Shown one piece after another: positions 21,101 through 31,310 of a DNA stretch of 64,000 nt. The stretch lies in contig CAJQUN010000950.1 of assembly GCA_907163345.1 (NCBI GenBank), positions 62,001 to 126,000 of the forward strand, written 5' to 3'. This stretch comes from Haberlea rhodopensis (taxonomy: Eukaryota; Streptophyta; Magnoliopsida; Lamiales; Gesneriaceae). Under the pieces are notes generated by a model. The model did not search any database. It was not told the DNA's origin and saw nothing but the letters and a program-made list of their open reading frames with translations. The position numbers and the translations under genes are program-made. How positions within the stretch are numbered: position 1 is the stretch's first letter; every line of letters starts with the position of its first letter.

Positions 21101-23197
21101 TTGGCCAAGCCTATGCAGGCAGAGAGGCTATACGTCTACCTATCAGCGACTGAGGAAGCAATCAGCTCGGTTCTCGTCAAAGAAAGGGAATCAGAACAGC
21201 AGCCGATATATTACTTATCTCATGCCTTGAAGGATGCCGAGCTGAGGTATCAGGAGATCGAGAAGTTGGCTCTAATGTTGATCATCACAGCTAGGAGACT
21301 CAGGCCTTACTTCCTATCCCATCATATAACAGTGCTAACAAACAGCTCCCTGGGAAAAATACTCAGTCGCGCGGATGTCTCTGGACGACTTGTTAAATGG
21401 ACAACTGAACTAGGTGAGTATGATATACAGTATGAGCCACGCACAGCTATCAAAGCTCAGGCCTTAGCAGATTTTATTGCGGAGACTGTACATCCCGAAA
21501 AAGAAGAATTATGGAAAGCATTTGTAGATGGTTCTTCTTGTAATGAGGGAAGTGGGATTGGGGTTGTGCTGATCTCTCCTACCGGAGAAGAAGTATGTTT
21601 GGCAGTTCGGTTGGATTTCCGAGCTTCCAACAATGAAGCAGAGTATGAGGCAGTATTGACTGGATTAAGGGCTGCTCGAAATGTTGGGGCTAAGCGTATA
21701 CATGTCTTCTCCGACTCACAGTTGGTAGCCCAACAAATGAATGGCGCCTATGAGGTTAGAAACGAGAAGCTAATCCATTATGCAAGTACCATAGAAAAAA
21801 TAAAGGAGGGATTTCTAGAGGTAGCATTCAAACAGATCCCAAGAGAGGAGAATAGAAAGGCCGACAGTTTGGCAAGAATGGCTAGTGCTCTCCGCGCTTG
21901 GCAAGATAGAGACGTGGTGTTTCAAATTGAGTTGACTCCTAGTCAGGACATCCCATCTGAATCCGTGGAAGAGAATGATTGGAGACAAGAGCTCTTAGAC
22001 TACCTTACCAAGGCCAAGCTCCCTTCTGATACCAAAAAAGCATATAGACTCAAAAAAAGGAGTCAGAGGTTCATACTCATTGAGGGCGTCCTGTACAAGA
22101 GGTCTTTTGCCCAACCACTTCTGCGTTGTTTGGGTCCGAAAGAGTCAGACTACGTATTAAGGGAAATTCATGAGGGGTGCTGCGGAAATCACCTAGGATC
22201 GTATTTCTTGGCTAAGAAGGTGCTCCTTGCCGGATATTTCTGGCCTACTATTCAGAAGGATTCTGCTGCTATGGTTATATCATGTGACAGTTGTCAAAGA
22301 CATTCCAGGCTCCAGCATCATCCAGCTATGATGATGAAAGCTATTGTGGCGGCATGCCCATTTGATCAGTGGGGCATTGATATAGTAGGACCTTTTCCAA
22401 CAGGTAAAGCTCAGAAGAAATTTCTGATTGTTGCCATTGATTACTTCTCTAAATGGGTGGAAGCAGAGCCACTAGCCAGAATCACTGAGAAAGAGGTCTT
22501 CAACTTCATCTGGAAAAATATTGTTTGCCGATTTGGTGTCCCGCGGAAGATCATCTCGGACAATGGAAGGCAATTCCAAGGAGCTTTGCTCAGAGCATGG
22601 TGTGAAGAATTAAAAATCCATCAGGCTTTCACTTCCGTTGCATATCCTCAGAGCAATGGCCAGGTAGAAGTTACCAACAGGTCTCTCGTGCAAAGCATCA
22701 AAGCTAGGTTGGGAAAAGCTAAGGGAAATTGGGTTGAAGAACTACCTAATGTTCTATGGTCGTATCGAACTACAAGAACGGGAACAGGTGAAACCCCATT
22801 CAGTATGGTCTATGGAAATGAAGCGGTACTCCCAGCTGAAATTGGAGCGGAATCATCAAGAGTGCATTTCTATGACGAACAAAACAGCGATAGAAGAGCT
22901 GCTGACCTGGACCTGATTGAAGAAGTGAGGGAGGCTGCGGCCATCAGAATGGAAGCCTACCGCAATCGTGTGACGCGGATGTACAACAGACGAGTCATCC
23001 AGAAAACTTTCCAGGTCGGTGATCTCGTACTAAGAAAGGTGCAAGAGGTTCAAGTGGGCAAGCTTGACCCTAAATGGGAGGGTCCCTTCAAAATTGTTGA
23101 AAAGCTAAGTTCAGGAGCTTACTACCTAGAAGGTCCTGATGGGAAGATGTTGAAAAGACCATGGAACGCTTACCATCTCCGAAAATATTATTCTTAG
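21101..23197 (+). CDS. RNase H (two domains) and integrase (Tat element)
   Basis: 698 residues in the frame that continues the polyprotein after the shift near 21075. About residues 1-90 are the ordinary Gypsy RNase H. A second RNase H begins near 138 with FVDGSS (D143), then a conserved EAEYEA and SDSQLVA pattern; this second domain marks the Tat lineage. The integrase has an HHCC zinc site with CDSC at 395 and a DDE core: D427 (WGIDIVGPF), D487 (SDNG) and E523 (GQVEV). The C-terminal part (about 610-698) has the GDLVLRK..KLDPKWEGPF fold of the Gypsy integrase tail. No chromodomain is seen. The ATG at 21101 is internal; translation would need the upstream frame restored. Confidence 0.93.
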   Translation: MAKPMQAERLYVYLSATEEAISSVLVKERESEQQPIYYLSHALKDAELRYQEIEKLALMLIITARRLRPYFLSHHITVLTNSSLGKILSRADVSGRLVKWTTELGEYDIQYEPRTAIKAQALADFIAETVHPEKEELWKAFVDGSSCNEGSGIGVVLISPTGEEVCLAVRLDFRASNNEAEYEAVLTGLRAARNVGAKRIHVFSDSQLVAQQMNGAYEVRNEKLIHYASTIEKIKEGFLEVAFKQIPREENRKADSLARMASALRAWQDRDVVFQIELTPSQDIPSESVEENDWRQELLDYLTKAKLPSDTKKAYRLKKRSQRFILIEGVLYKRSFAQPLLRCLGPKESDYVLREIHEGCCGNHLGSYFLAKKVLLAGYFWPTIQKDSAAMVISCDSCQRHSRLQHHPAMMMKAIVAACPFDQWGIDIVGPFPTGKAQKKFLIVAIDYFSKWVEAEPLARITEKEVFNFIWKNIVCRFGVPRKIISDNGRQFQGALLRAWCEELKIHQAFTSVAYPQSNGQVEVTNRSLVQSIKARLGKAKGNWVEELPNVLWSYRTTRTGTGETPFSMVYGNEAVLPAEIGAESSRVHFYDEQNSDRRAADLDLIEEVREAAAIRMEAYRNRVTRMYNRRVIQKTFQVGDLVLRKVQEVQVGKLDPKWEGPFKIVEKLSSGAYYLEGPDGKMLKRPWNAYHLRKYYS

Positions 23198-23322
23198 TTC
23201 AGCTCTTTAAATTTTAGCGAAGATTGTTTTTGTTTTTGGACAATATACTCTTTTATTATACAAAGTTTTATAATTTTTGCCATATATCGTATAACCAGGA
23301 AAAGGGTTTTCAACCTAACTGA
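23198..23322 (+). other. Start of the hypervariable 3' region of the Tat element
   Basis: AT-rich non-coding bases lie between the pol stop and the minisatellite. Confidence 0.6.
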
Positions 23323-24324
23323 GGAGCACGAGCTCAGCCCTGGTCACGCCAGGAGCATGGGTGTGCAAGCACGAGCTCAGCCCTGGTCACGCCAGGAGCA
23401 TGGGTGTGCAACCAACCTCAGAAGCACGAGCTCAGCCCTGGTCACGCCAGGAGCATGGGTGTGCAAGCACGAGCTCAGCCCTGGTCACGCTAGGAGCATG
23501 GGTGTGCAAGCACGAGCTCAGCCCTGGTCACGCCAGGAGCATGGGTGTGCAAGCACGAGCTCAGCCCTGGTCACGCCAGGAGCATGGGTGTGCAACCAAC
23601 CTCAGAAGCACGAGCTCAGCCCTGGTCACGCCAGGAGCATGGGTGTGCAAGCACGAGCTCAGCCCTGGTCACGCCAGGAGCATGGGTGTGCAAGCACGAG
23701 CTCAGCCCTGGTCACGCCAGGAGCATGGGTGTGCAACCAACCTCAGAAGCACGAGCTCAGCCCTGGTCAAGCCAGGAGCATGGGTGTGCAAGCACGAGCT
23801 CAGCCCTGGTCACGCCAGGAGCATGGGTGTGCAAGCACGAGCTCAGCCCTGGTCACGCCAGGAGCATGGGTGTGCAAGCACGAGCTCAGCCCTGATCACG
23901 CCAGGAGCATGGGTGTGCAAGCACGAGCTCAGCCCTGGTCACGCCAGGAGCATGGGTGTGCAACCAACCTCAGAAGCACGAGCTCAGCCCTGGTCACGCC
24001 AGGAGCATGGGTGTGCAAGCACGAGCTCAGCCCTGGTCACGCCAGGAGCATGGGTGTGCAAGCACGAGCTCAGCCCTGGTCACGCCAGGAGCATGGGTGT
24101 GCAAGCACGAGCTCAGCCCTGGTCACGCCAGGAGCATGGGTGTGCCATCTGCCTCAGGAGCACGAGCTCAGCCCTGGTCACGCCAGGAGCATGGGTGTGC
24201 CATCTGCCTCAGGAGCACGAGCTCAGCCCTGGTCAAGCCAGGAGCATGGGTGTGCCATCTGCCTCAGGAGCACGAGCTCAGCCCTGGTCACGCCAGGAGC
24301 ATGGGTGTCCCACCTGCCTCAGGA
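23323..24324. repeat. GC-rich minisatellite, 43/55-bp unit, 21 copies
   Basis: Twenty-one copies of a unit starting GCACGAGCTCAGCCCTGGTC are arranged head to tail. The basic unit is 43 bp. A 55-bp form carries a 12-base insert: CCAACCTCAGAA in the left part and a CCATCTGCCTCAGG variant in the last four copies. Copies are nearly identical, with single changes such as 23769, 23895 and 24234. Each unit has CCTGG/CCAGG arms around TCACG that can form a small hairpin. The unit lacks stop codons in several frames, so long open frames across it are artefacts. Tandem repeats in the 3' region of Tat elements are known seeds of satellites. Confidence 0.95.
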
Positions 24325-24447
24325 ACATTGGTACATTATTAAACCAGGCCGATCTGTATCTAAATGGGTCCTATCTGTTTAGTGTTTGCCATTACGTGGT
24401 AAATTATTAAGCTAATCCGAGCTACAACATGCGTGGTCCGCCAAAAC

Positions 24448-24474
24448 AAAAAAAAAAAAAAAAAAAAAAAAAAA
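24448..24474 (+). repeat. Poly-A tract
   Basis: An uninterrupted run of about 27 A lies between the minisatellite and the end of the antisense gene. On the minus strand it is a T-run just downstream of the antisense stop codon. Confidence 0.8.
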
Positions 24475-24534
24475 TGACAAGAACGGTAAAACAGAAATAA
24501 CATTAATTAAGAGAACAATCTGAGGAAATTACAT

Positions 24535-25481
24535 TTATAGATCAGGGGGGAGAGAGGCAGCTACTTTCTCTACGTCTAGAAAATCTAAAGAGACGTCAGG
24601 CACAAGACAGCCACGTTCTTTGATCTGGCTAAGACATCCCTGGAAACCAGCCTCAATAAAAGTAAGGAGTTTCTCTCCTACCAACTCCTCAGACTTTTGT
24701 TTCTCCTCGGCTGCCTCCTTTAAAGATTTAGCTAGTTCCTGCTCAGCAGAAGTAGCTAGCCCTTTAGCTAAAGCTAACTCATTACGCAGCTCCCGGAGCT
24801 CAGCCTCATGTTGACGTTTGTGGACCTCAACCAAAGAACGAGCCTCGGCCACAGCAACGGCCCCCTTCTCCACCTGAGTTTTCAGCTCCGAGATGTCTTT
24901 CTCATGAAGAGATTTGGCCTCAGCAAGGGTGTCTTGCATATTATCGAAGACCTTGGCATCCTTCAAGGATTGTCTTCGGATCATATTTGCCCTTGACATA
25001 AACTCGCCCATCAAGAGCATAGACTCGGTCAGACGGCTCCCAGTTCGGGTCATCAGGTCCCCCCAGCTCAGTTGGCTCATATAAAGGGCATCCTCAGTAT
25101 TGGGAAGATCACGAGCCACAGCTAGGGCAACGGTGCTCGGGCCTTCCCCAACTAGTCGTACACCACCTCTGTAAGCTTCCATCACCCGCTCACGACATCT
25201 CTCCACACGAGCTGGTGCACCCCCTTTCTCACCCGTTGAAGGGAGGTCGGACGGATCTGGGCGTGGCCGAACTTGCCTCACAGGATGAGCTTCAACAGCA
25301 GTAGACCCTGACGAACCCCCAGGAGCTGCCGGTCTTTTCCGGGATAGCTGGGCTACATCTTCGGGGGGGCTCTCACCTCCTACATCCACAATAGTGACAC
25401 CCTCGGCTGCTGGGGGTTGGCCCTGTTTTTGCTTCCTCTTCTGAATAGCTTTCAGCACTAATGAGTTCATAACTCTGTCTT
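24535..25481 (-). CDS. Antisense additional ORF, second exon (coiled-coil part)
   Basis: The minus-strand frame from 25470 to the stop at 24535 gives 311 residues. It begins with a basic stretch (KAIQKRKQKQ) and a Pro/Gly/Ser linker, then an RTGSRLTESMLLMGEF helix, then a long Glu/Lys/Ala-rich coiled coil (about 165-270) and an acidic tail. A predicted GT-AG intron (25565-25482) joins this exon in frame to the upstream domain, placing an extra few codons before the internal Met. Antisense ORFs between pol and the 3' LTR are known in Tat elements; their function is unknown. Confidence 0.75.
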
Positions 25482-25565
25482 CTGTATAAACAGATACATA
25501 GTTCAGTCACACCGAACAAAATACACGTGAGTAAAATAATGGTTAAAGCATGTTAGAACCAGTAC
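25482..25565 (-). other. Predicted intron of the antisense gene (84 nt)
   Basis: On the minus strand the donor is GCCG|GTACTGG and the acceptor TTTATACAG|AAGACAG. Removing the 84 bases skips the stop codon at 25543 and keeps the frame into the second exon. Prediction only. Confidence 0.6.
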
Positions 25566-26458
25566 CGGCTCTCCCCCTTAAGGTCAGATCAGCTGGACTC
25601 AGCCCAGCAAAACAAAGCAGATCCTCCACCACCAGTTTAGATGAATTAAAACTGTGACCTCCTATGGCTTTCATCACATCTAAGAAGGCGGTGCTCTTTT
25701 TGAAATTTTTAGGAGGAGAGGGGAGAGCCGGGAGATGTTCAAGCCAATCAGAGCAGCAGACCCAGGGCTGGGAGGGCTTTACAAAAAAGAACTCATTTTT
25801 CCAGTCTTTAATTTTACTAGGGTAACCCCCAACAAATGCACAGCCAGGTCGGCTGGTGACATACCAGGGGCCCTCATCTGATCTCTTGATGTGAAAAAAA
25901 TAAGAGAGGGTGGGGTGGTCATAAGGCAAGCCTAACGCCTTAAAGATAACTACGAGACTACACAAAATTCGGAAGGAGTTGGGAGAAAATTGGCCAAGGT
26001 TTAACTGATAAAAACTGCTGAACTCTTGAAAGAATGCAGGAAGAGGAAAACGTAAACCCCCTTCTAGCTGACCGCGGTAGAAGGTAAAAAAAACCCTGAG
26101 GAGGTTGGTTGGGTCGTTGAGAAGAAGAAGGGAAGATGAATTCATAATCAGAAGGGGCCTGGCTGACCTGTCGTATTTTGGCCTCATCTGACTCATCCAA
26201 GACAGGAACATAAAGTTCATACCAAGGATAATTGCCTGGAGGCGACTCTGATCTAAGTGGAGAGCTGACCTCAGTCACTTGAAGATCGGGTTCGGCTGAG
26301 GTCCCAGCTTCCTGGGGAGCCTCAGTGCGCACCACTTCTTCAAGGGGCTCAACTCCCTCAGGAAGGGCAATCCCTTCGGGATAAAATGAGCCGTACTGAT
26401 CTACAGCTCTAAGCTCCTCGTCAGTAAGAGGGGAAGGAAACAATTGAGGTGAAGACAT
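25566..26458 (-). CDS. Antisense additional ORF, first exon (putative gypsy-type transposon domain, Transposase_28-like)
   Basis: The minus-strand start at 26458 gives MSSPQLFPSPLTDEEL. An acidic N-terminus is followed by a domain with FYRGQLEGGLRFPLPAFFQE, then NSFRILCSLVVIFKALG and a Trp-rich WKNEFFFVK block. This order matches the plant 'putative gypsy type transposon' family found in antisense ORFs of Tat elements. The first part (to about 26095) and the rest (25543-26220) are in different frames; the switch is at an eight-base A/T run near 26078-26085, so a homopolymer indel is likely. An upstream ATG at 26554 lies almost at the expected transcription start, so 26458 is the better start. 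Confidence 0.75.
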
Positions 26459-26581
26459 TGTAACAAAAACAGCTGAGAAAACGTACCTAGGAGTTTTCAC
26501 AAATAAAAATGGCAAGCTAAAGAGGTCGGATCCGATCTGTTTCGAAAATGGCAAAAGTGGATAATGAGGGACCCGGAGTGG

Positions 26582-26591
26582 TATATATATA
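26582..26591 (-). promoter_or_regulatory. TATA box of the antisense gene
   Basis: TATATATATA on the minus strand lies about 125 bases upstream of the ATG at 26458, inside the 3' region of the Tat element and pointing against it. Confidence 0.55.
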
Positions 26592-26811
26592 GGGAGACCT
26601 CAACGAATCCTGGCCGTTGATCCTTGATGCGCTGTACGGTCTAGATTAGCCTCGGGAATCGGGAGGGGAGCCCAACGGTCACAATTTCAATTTAAAATTC
26701 AAATTTTGTAGCCGTTAGTTCCCGCCTAAATCAAGTTTTGCTATTGTCAAGAATTGGCTCGTCAGGATAACTCAGCACATACGAGCTTCTGGTCTACAAC
26801 GTCAGCTCGAC

Positions 26812-26823
26812 AGGGAGGGGGGA
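26812..26823 (+). promoter_or_regulatory. Polypurine tract of the Tat element
   Basis: AGGGAGGGGGGA lies three bases before the 3' LTR. Confidence 0.85.
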
Positions 26824-26826
26824 CTG

Positions 26827-27489
26827 TGATACCCGCTAGAAGATACCACCTGACAAGCCGACCTAGCTCCAAGGCATGTTACTCGTCATTCTTCGGCGAG
26901 AGCTCGCCTACCCGTCCGAGCTCTTTTGCGAGGCCCGACCTGTTTTGCCGAGCTGTTTCACCTTACCTGTTTGCCGTCACTAACTCGCCATGAGACCTCT
27001 TTTGAGAGACCGAGCTGATAGGCCGAGCTCTCCTCATTTCCCATGTTGCTACCGGCTCTCAGCAAGGAAACCAGTCCCCCAAGAGATCTAGTCCTAGATA
27101 TGCGGAGCAATATCCGGGATTCGATTGTGTTATCAGGATCTTGACATATCTGGGTAAGATTTGGATAAACATGGAAAGAGTCCTTGTTGCAAGACCACTC
27201 TTAGGTCTCCGCTTATAAATACCAGGTTTGGAGTATTGATTAAGGACTAATGTTATAATTGCTTTCACTTACAGCATATATTCTCTTCATATTCTCTCGC
27301 CTGACTTGAGCGTCGGAGGGGACCCGCCGGAATAACTTCCGGCCCCTTCTCACACTTGCTTCGTATTTTCAGGTCATTGCAGAGGATATTTGCTAATACC
27401 TAGGCTGTTATATTGAGTGTTGAAGAAAGAGAGGTGAACCCCCTCTCTATTGATATCAGAGCAAGTCATCGCAAATTTAGGTGATATCA
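26827..27489 (+). repeat. 3' LTR of the Tat element
   Basis: 663 bp with no difference from the 5' LTR that I can see, which indicates a very recent insertion. It is followed by the duplication ATATA (27490-27494). Confidence 0.95.
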
Positions 27490-28326
27490 ATATAGATTTA
27501 TATTTATACAATATAATATACATACATACATATATATATTATATTTTTAACGTATATCATATATATATATATATATATGATATATATTATTATTATTATA
27601 TAAATATATTATATATATATATATAAAGAAATGCTTGAACTCGTTTCTTTAAGAAACGAGTTCAAGCTTAAATTTTTTTTTAAATAATCCCTGGAACTCT
27701 TTTTTAAACTGAACTCGTTCTTTGAAGAAACAAATTACGGTAATTTGTTAAAAAAAAATTGGGTTACGGTATTTTAAAAATATTTTTTATTTTTTATAAT
27801 ATTTTGATATTTGAACAGTTAGGTGATTTGGGGAAGATGGAGAAAAGTGAGATGGTTTTGTCTTTGTTATTAATTAACCCATGGTTTAATCTACACCACA
27901 AAATTATCATCTCAAACCAAAAATAATCATTTTCATTTACATCTTAATAATAAATTATCACAAAAATCCCTTTGACCCCGTTTTATTATAACTTTGATCC
28001 AACAACAACTGTAAAAATTACCGTTATTAACTCAGCACAATACTCGGATTATGTAAATTTACATATCTACCATGTCACAAGCATTAAACCAAACTCATAT
28101 CTTCAATTTCCGAATATTTACGTTTCATAGTGCATATTGACATCACATATATACATGATCATAGAATTACGTCATAGCATACCTGCATCAACATATTTAC
28201 ATGACAGGTTAATAGATTCTGGGGTTGACTCGAGAAGTTCTCGGTAGATTAGCTTTGGTTGAGGTACGTTGAAATGAGTTTTATCATGATGTTTGGCAAA
28301 GACATGTAATGATGCTAATATATGAC
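27490..28326. other. AT-rich flank; palindromes and possibly the start of an older Gypsy LTR
   Basis: TA-rich microsatellite runs to 27625, then a 35-base palindrome (27633-27667) with arms built on GAACTCGTTTCTT and a one-base centre, and a degenerate copy at about 27716-27742. The last part up to 28326 must belong to whatever the Athila element hit, which continues at 50191. That right side is an LTR, so part of this stretch is probably its first portion; the start is not identifiable. Confidence 0.45.
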
Positions 28327-29289
28327 TGATCGTTTTTATTTTAAACAATTAATTCCAGTGTAGCGATTTTATACCGCAAGTGCAATGTGTCAAGTTTTAG
28401 TATAATGATTTAGAAATAGGGATGTCGTACCCACATGGACTAACGTATAAATACTAAATAAAATTAGAAGAATTATATTTAGCCTACGAAATATATGAAT
28501 AATTATCTAATAAAATAAAAACTTACAAACTCAAAATTAAATCAACTCCTTTGAAGATGCGAAGGAATTACACTCGAGAAATTTATCAAGATGTCGGCCC
28601 ACTTGTGCTATCGTCAATGATTTGTTTGTAAAAACTATTACTAACCAATTAATTCTTAAGGTGACGGATTCCCGTATTATAATCAATACACTTTCTCAAG
28701 CTATATTGAAACTAATATTAAATTGAAACAAGTAATTCTAGTTCACTTAAACCAATTTAATACTGCATAAGTCTCGATGAAAACCGTTAACTTTAAATCT
28801 TTCAGTTTCAAAGTGATCACATATGTGATTTAATCTCTCGATCTAAATCTTTAACATGCAACATGATTTATTATAGGGTATTATAATTTTATCTCTCAAT
28901 CTCAATTATAATTCACAAATCAATCAAAGGTAGCAAGGCTTTGATAGCATTATAAGTATAAATCATGCACAAAAGAATTAATCCACTCTATGAACATTCA
29001 AATTATTAACTCAATCACAATCTTCCCTAATCTTGATAAAATAAACTTATTTTATATTCAAATCAAACTAACATGATGAATAATTGTTTCTCAACCTCAT
29101 AAACATCAATAAATTTGAAAATCAAAATAAATAAAGTTTAGAAGTACGATAACGTAGGAGTTGAATCCGTGCGTTTACTTCTTCCCTTGCTTCATTCCTT
29201 GCACTTCAAAGGCTTTTTCTCTTAAATTGTATGGATGTTGGAGGATGATAGAAGGCTGATTTATGGTGTGTGATATGATATTGGTTCCT
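28327..29289 (-). repeat. Remnant of the 3' LTR of the Athila-like element
   Basis: It matches 48677 to about 49640 closely, starting with the same TGATCG end. Homology stops at about 29289, where sequence of another LTR family starts. About 0.5 kb of this LTR is missing. Confidence 0.85.
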
Positions 29290-29541
29290 CTCGAAGATAA
29301 TCAGGTATTAATCTTCCCCTCGTCCTTGTCTTCGATTTGACAATGGTATGGCGGATTTTGGTTGAGTATTTTATTGGGTTCGGAAATTGGGGGTTTTGGT
29401 TAAAATTCTAAAAAATTGTTTTTAGTGTTTTTATTGAGTTTAATTGGTGTATTGGAGGTGTTGAGGAAGTTAGGGGTGTTGATTTTGAGTTTGGGTGTCA
29501 AAAACACCATTGAAGCTCGAGTTTTTCGGAAAATTGCAGGC

Positions 29542-29730
29542 GCGATCGATCGCTGATGGTATGCCGATCGATCGCGACGAGCAGCTGGAAATTTATGACG
29601 ATGTACAGTGCTGGCGATCGATCGCAAGGTCTCGGCGATCGATCGCGAGTGGGTTGGCGATCGATCCCGGAGACTCGCGATCGATCGCGAGATGGCACTG
29701 GTTGGCCACTGGATTGCGGCGATCGATCGC
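29542..29730. promoter_or_regulatory. GATCGATC dyad cluster (7 sites)
   Basis: Seven sites of CGATCGATC lie in about 190 bases, most inside GCGATCGATCGC. One is decayed (GATCGATCCC). Confidence 0.85.
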
Positions 29731-30104
29731 GGCTCGAAGGGTGGAGTTTTTTCGAAAATTTTGGAAAATCGGGATTTTGGAATCGAGGTTTAATTATCCG
29801 ATTTCAGGGTGATGTCTACATTCCAATAGGAATGCTATACTTTTAAAATGGATTGGTTGGAGTCAAAGTTTAATAAAAGGGGATTCTCGATTGAGTTTTT
29901 GGCTATCCTGGGTATTATGCATGCTTAGCCGGGGGGCTTTTAGATCGGTAATCGTCATGGAGTGATGATAGGTTTAGAGGTTGTGAACGTGCTTGAGCAC
30001 GTGGTTGCATGCTTAGGTTTGATTGTGAGTTATTTATGTGTTAGCACATAATTCATCGGGTCGTGGGACTCAGGCAAGGTTGGACTCGAACTACGGAATT
30101 ATAA

Positions 30105-30124
30105 GGTACGTATGACGTACGAGC
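30105..30124 (+). promoter_or_regulatory. Conserved GTACGTA/TACGTAC dyad
   Basis: GGTACGTATGACGTACGAGC is a near-palindrome with a TGACGT core. It recurs in every related LTR (32877, 41112 and 57676; looser at 38311, 52600 and 62075). Confidence 0.6.
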
Positions 30125-30204
30125 ATAACCCTTTTATATAATTGCAATTGTTGAATGCATGCTACATTATATTGCAATAAATGGATAGATATTGGGTATT
30201 ATGT

Positions 30205-30325
30205 GGTGCCGCTCTTGAACGAGCAATGATAGGGATGTTGTCGCTATTGAGCGAACATCGATTATGACGTCGCTATTGTTGAGCGCGCGTGGGGTTAAAA
30301 TGCCGCTATTGTGGAGCGAGCTATG
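30205..30325 (+). repeat. CGCT/AGCG stem-loop array in LTR
   Basis: Four units of the form CCGCT..(A)GCGAGC, such as CGCTATTGTTGAGCG and CCGCTATTGTGGAGCG, lie in the downstream part of the LTR. Confidence 0.6.
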
Positions 30326-31180
30326 AAATAGAACTATGTAATCATTGGCTAGATATATGTGATATATGTGGTACTTCATTTAATGACTTAGTCATATTTG
30401 ATTATGGAACTGGTATGGCAGGAATGGTTTTATTTAATCAATGTGGTGATTAACTGGATTTGGGAATTTGATGGTTTTGGTTATTTTGAGAACAGGGACA
30501 GTACAGGAAATCCTACGTGGTAACGATACTATACAGGGCGTATCCTTTTACATTACAGTTTTATATTCGGTAAATTACGTACTGTGATTATTGCAATGGT
30601 AGTATTGGTATGCTCACCCCGTGTGGGGCTGTCTCTGTTGGGGCAGGTGGTACAGGTGCATCAATAGCTTTGGAGTCGAGCTCGGACTGTTGATTTGAGG
30701 TACTTTCAGGATTGAAGTACCAGAGCTGGTTGAATAAGTCTAACGGTAGATCCAGAGTTGAGATCGAGCTATGCATGGGAAGTGCTTCCAGGATCGAAGT
30801 ACCAGTAACGATATTTGGTAGATTATCTTGTACATTATATACACGTTCATTCATTGGGTGCTCTCATTTGAGCACATTTTTATGTGTATATGGAATGTAT
30901 AAAAGGGCATGACTTTTCTCTCTTCATTTATTGTTTGCATGCAATTAAATACGGAATTGCTAAATGAATTGAGGGCATGTTAGTGTATTATGAGGGTGCA
31001 TACTATGTAAGTGGTCTTGGTGGGGAATTTGAATATTATGTGGTTCTATTGCAAAAACTTTCTGGATGGTATATGATGCTATACTTGCATATGGTTATCT
31101 TTCCCATGATAATATGATTGTATGCACTAATGGCATGGATTAATACACTAATAACGGGTTAAGGCACGGGGGTCCTTACA

Positions 31181-31310
31181 TTAGTGGTATCAGAGCAGTG
31201 ATTTGCTCTTTGGGGCTGTTGAGGGCCTACGAATATGTTGATAGAAATGGGAAGCACATACTTATGCATGATGGTAGTTAGTGTTGTGTGGCACAACTAT
31301 TAAAACTCAA
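31181..31310 (+). other. Primer site and 5' leader fragment of family C
   Basis: TGGTATCAGAGC (initiator Met tRNA) follows the LTR by four bases. The next about 110 bases match the leader of the element at 31661-42393 in inverse orientation (39780-39880). Confidence 0.75.

Larger units (their letters stand above)
17168..27489 (+). mobile_element. Complete young Tat-lineage Ty3/Gypsy retrotransposon
   Basis: It has two 663-bp LTRs (17168-17830, 26827-27489) that look identical, the target duplication ATATA on both sides, a TTGGCGCCGTCTGTGGGAA primer site, gag-pro-pol, a long 3' region with minisatellite and antisense gene, and a polypurine tract. An extra RNase H domain after the normal one and an antisense ORF downstream of pol are both known traits of the Tat lineage (Ogre/Retand/RIRE2 relatives). 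A one-base shift near 21075 splits the polyprotein. Confidence 0.95.
29290..31310 (+). mobile_element. Truncated chromodomain-type Gypsy LTR plus primer site (family C)
   Basis: It matches the solo LTR 56800-58664 and, inverted, the LTRs at 31661 and 39900. It lacks the first part of the LTR. The LTR ends GGTCCTTACA at 31180, followed by the TGGTATCAGAGC primer site (31185-31196) and about 110 bases of internal sequence. The junctions show no target duplication, so it looks like a recombination scar. Confidence 0.8.

Noticed and set aside
23323..24324. CRISPR-like regular repeats or a repetitive protein gene
   Set aside because: Units are head to tail without unique spacers, and several frames are open only because the unit lacks stops. 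It is a minisatellite in a plant retrotransposon.
29495..29812. Open frames rich in IDRS/RSIA residues at GATCGATC clusters (also 33172, 38354, 52691, 62113)
   Set aside because: They are translations of the CGATCGATC dyads, open on both strands, inside LTRs.
31181..31200. tRNA genes near TGGTATCAGAGC sequences
   Set aside because: These are primer binding sites adjacent to LTR ends; no cloverleaf is present.
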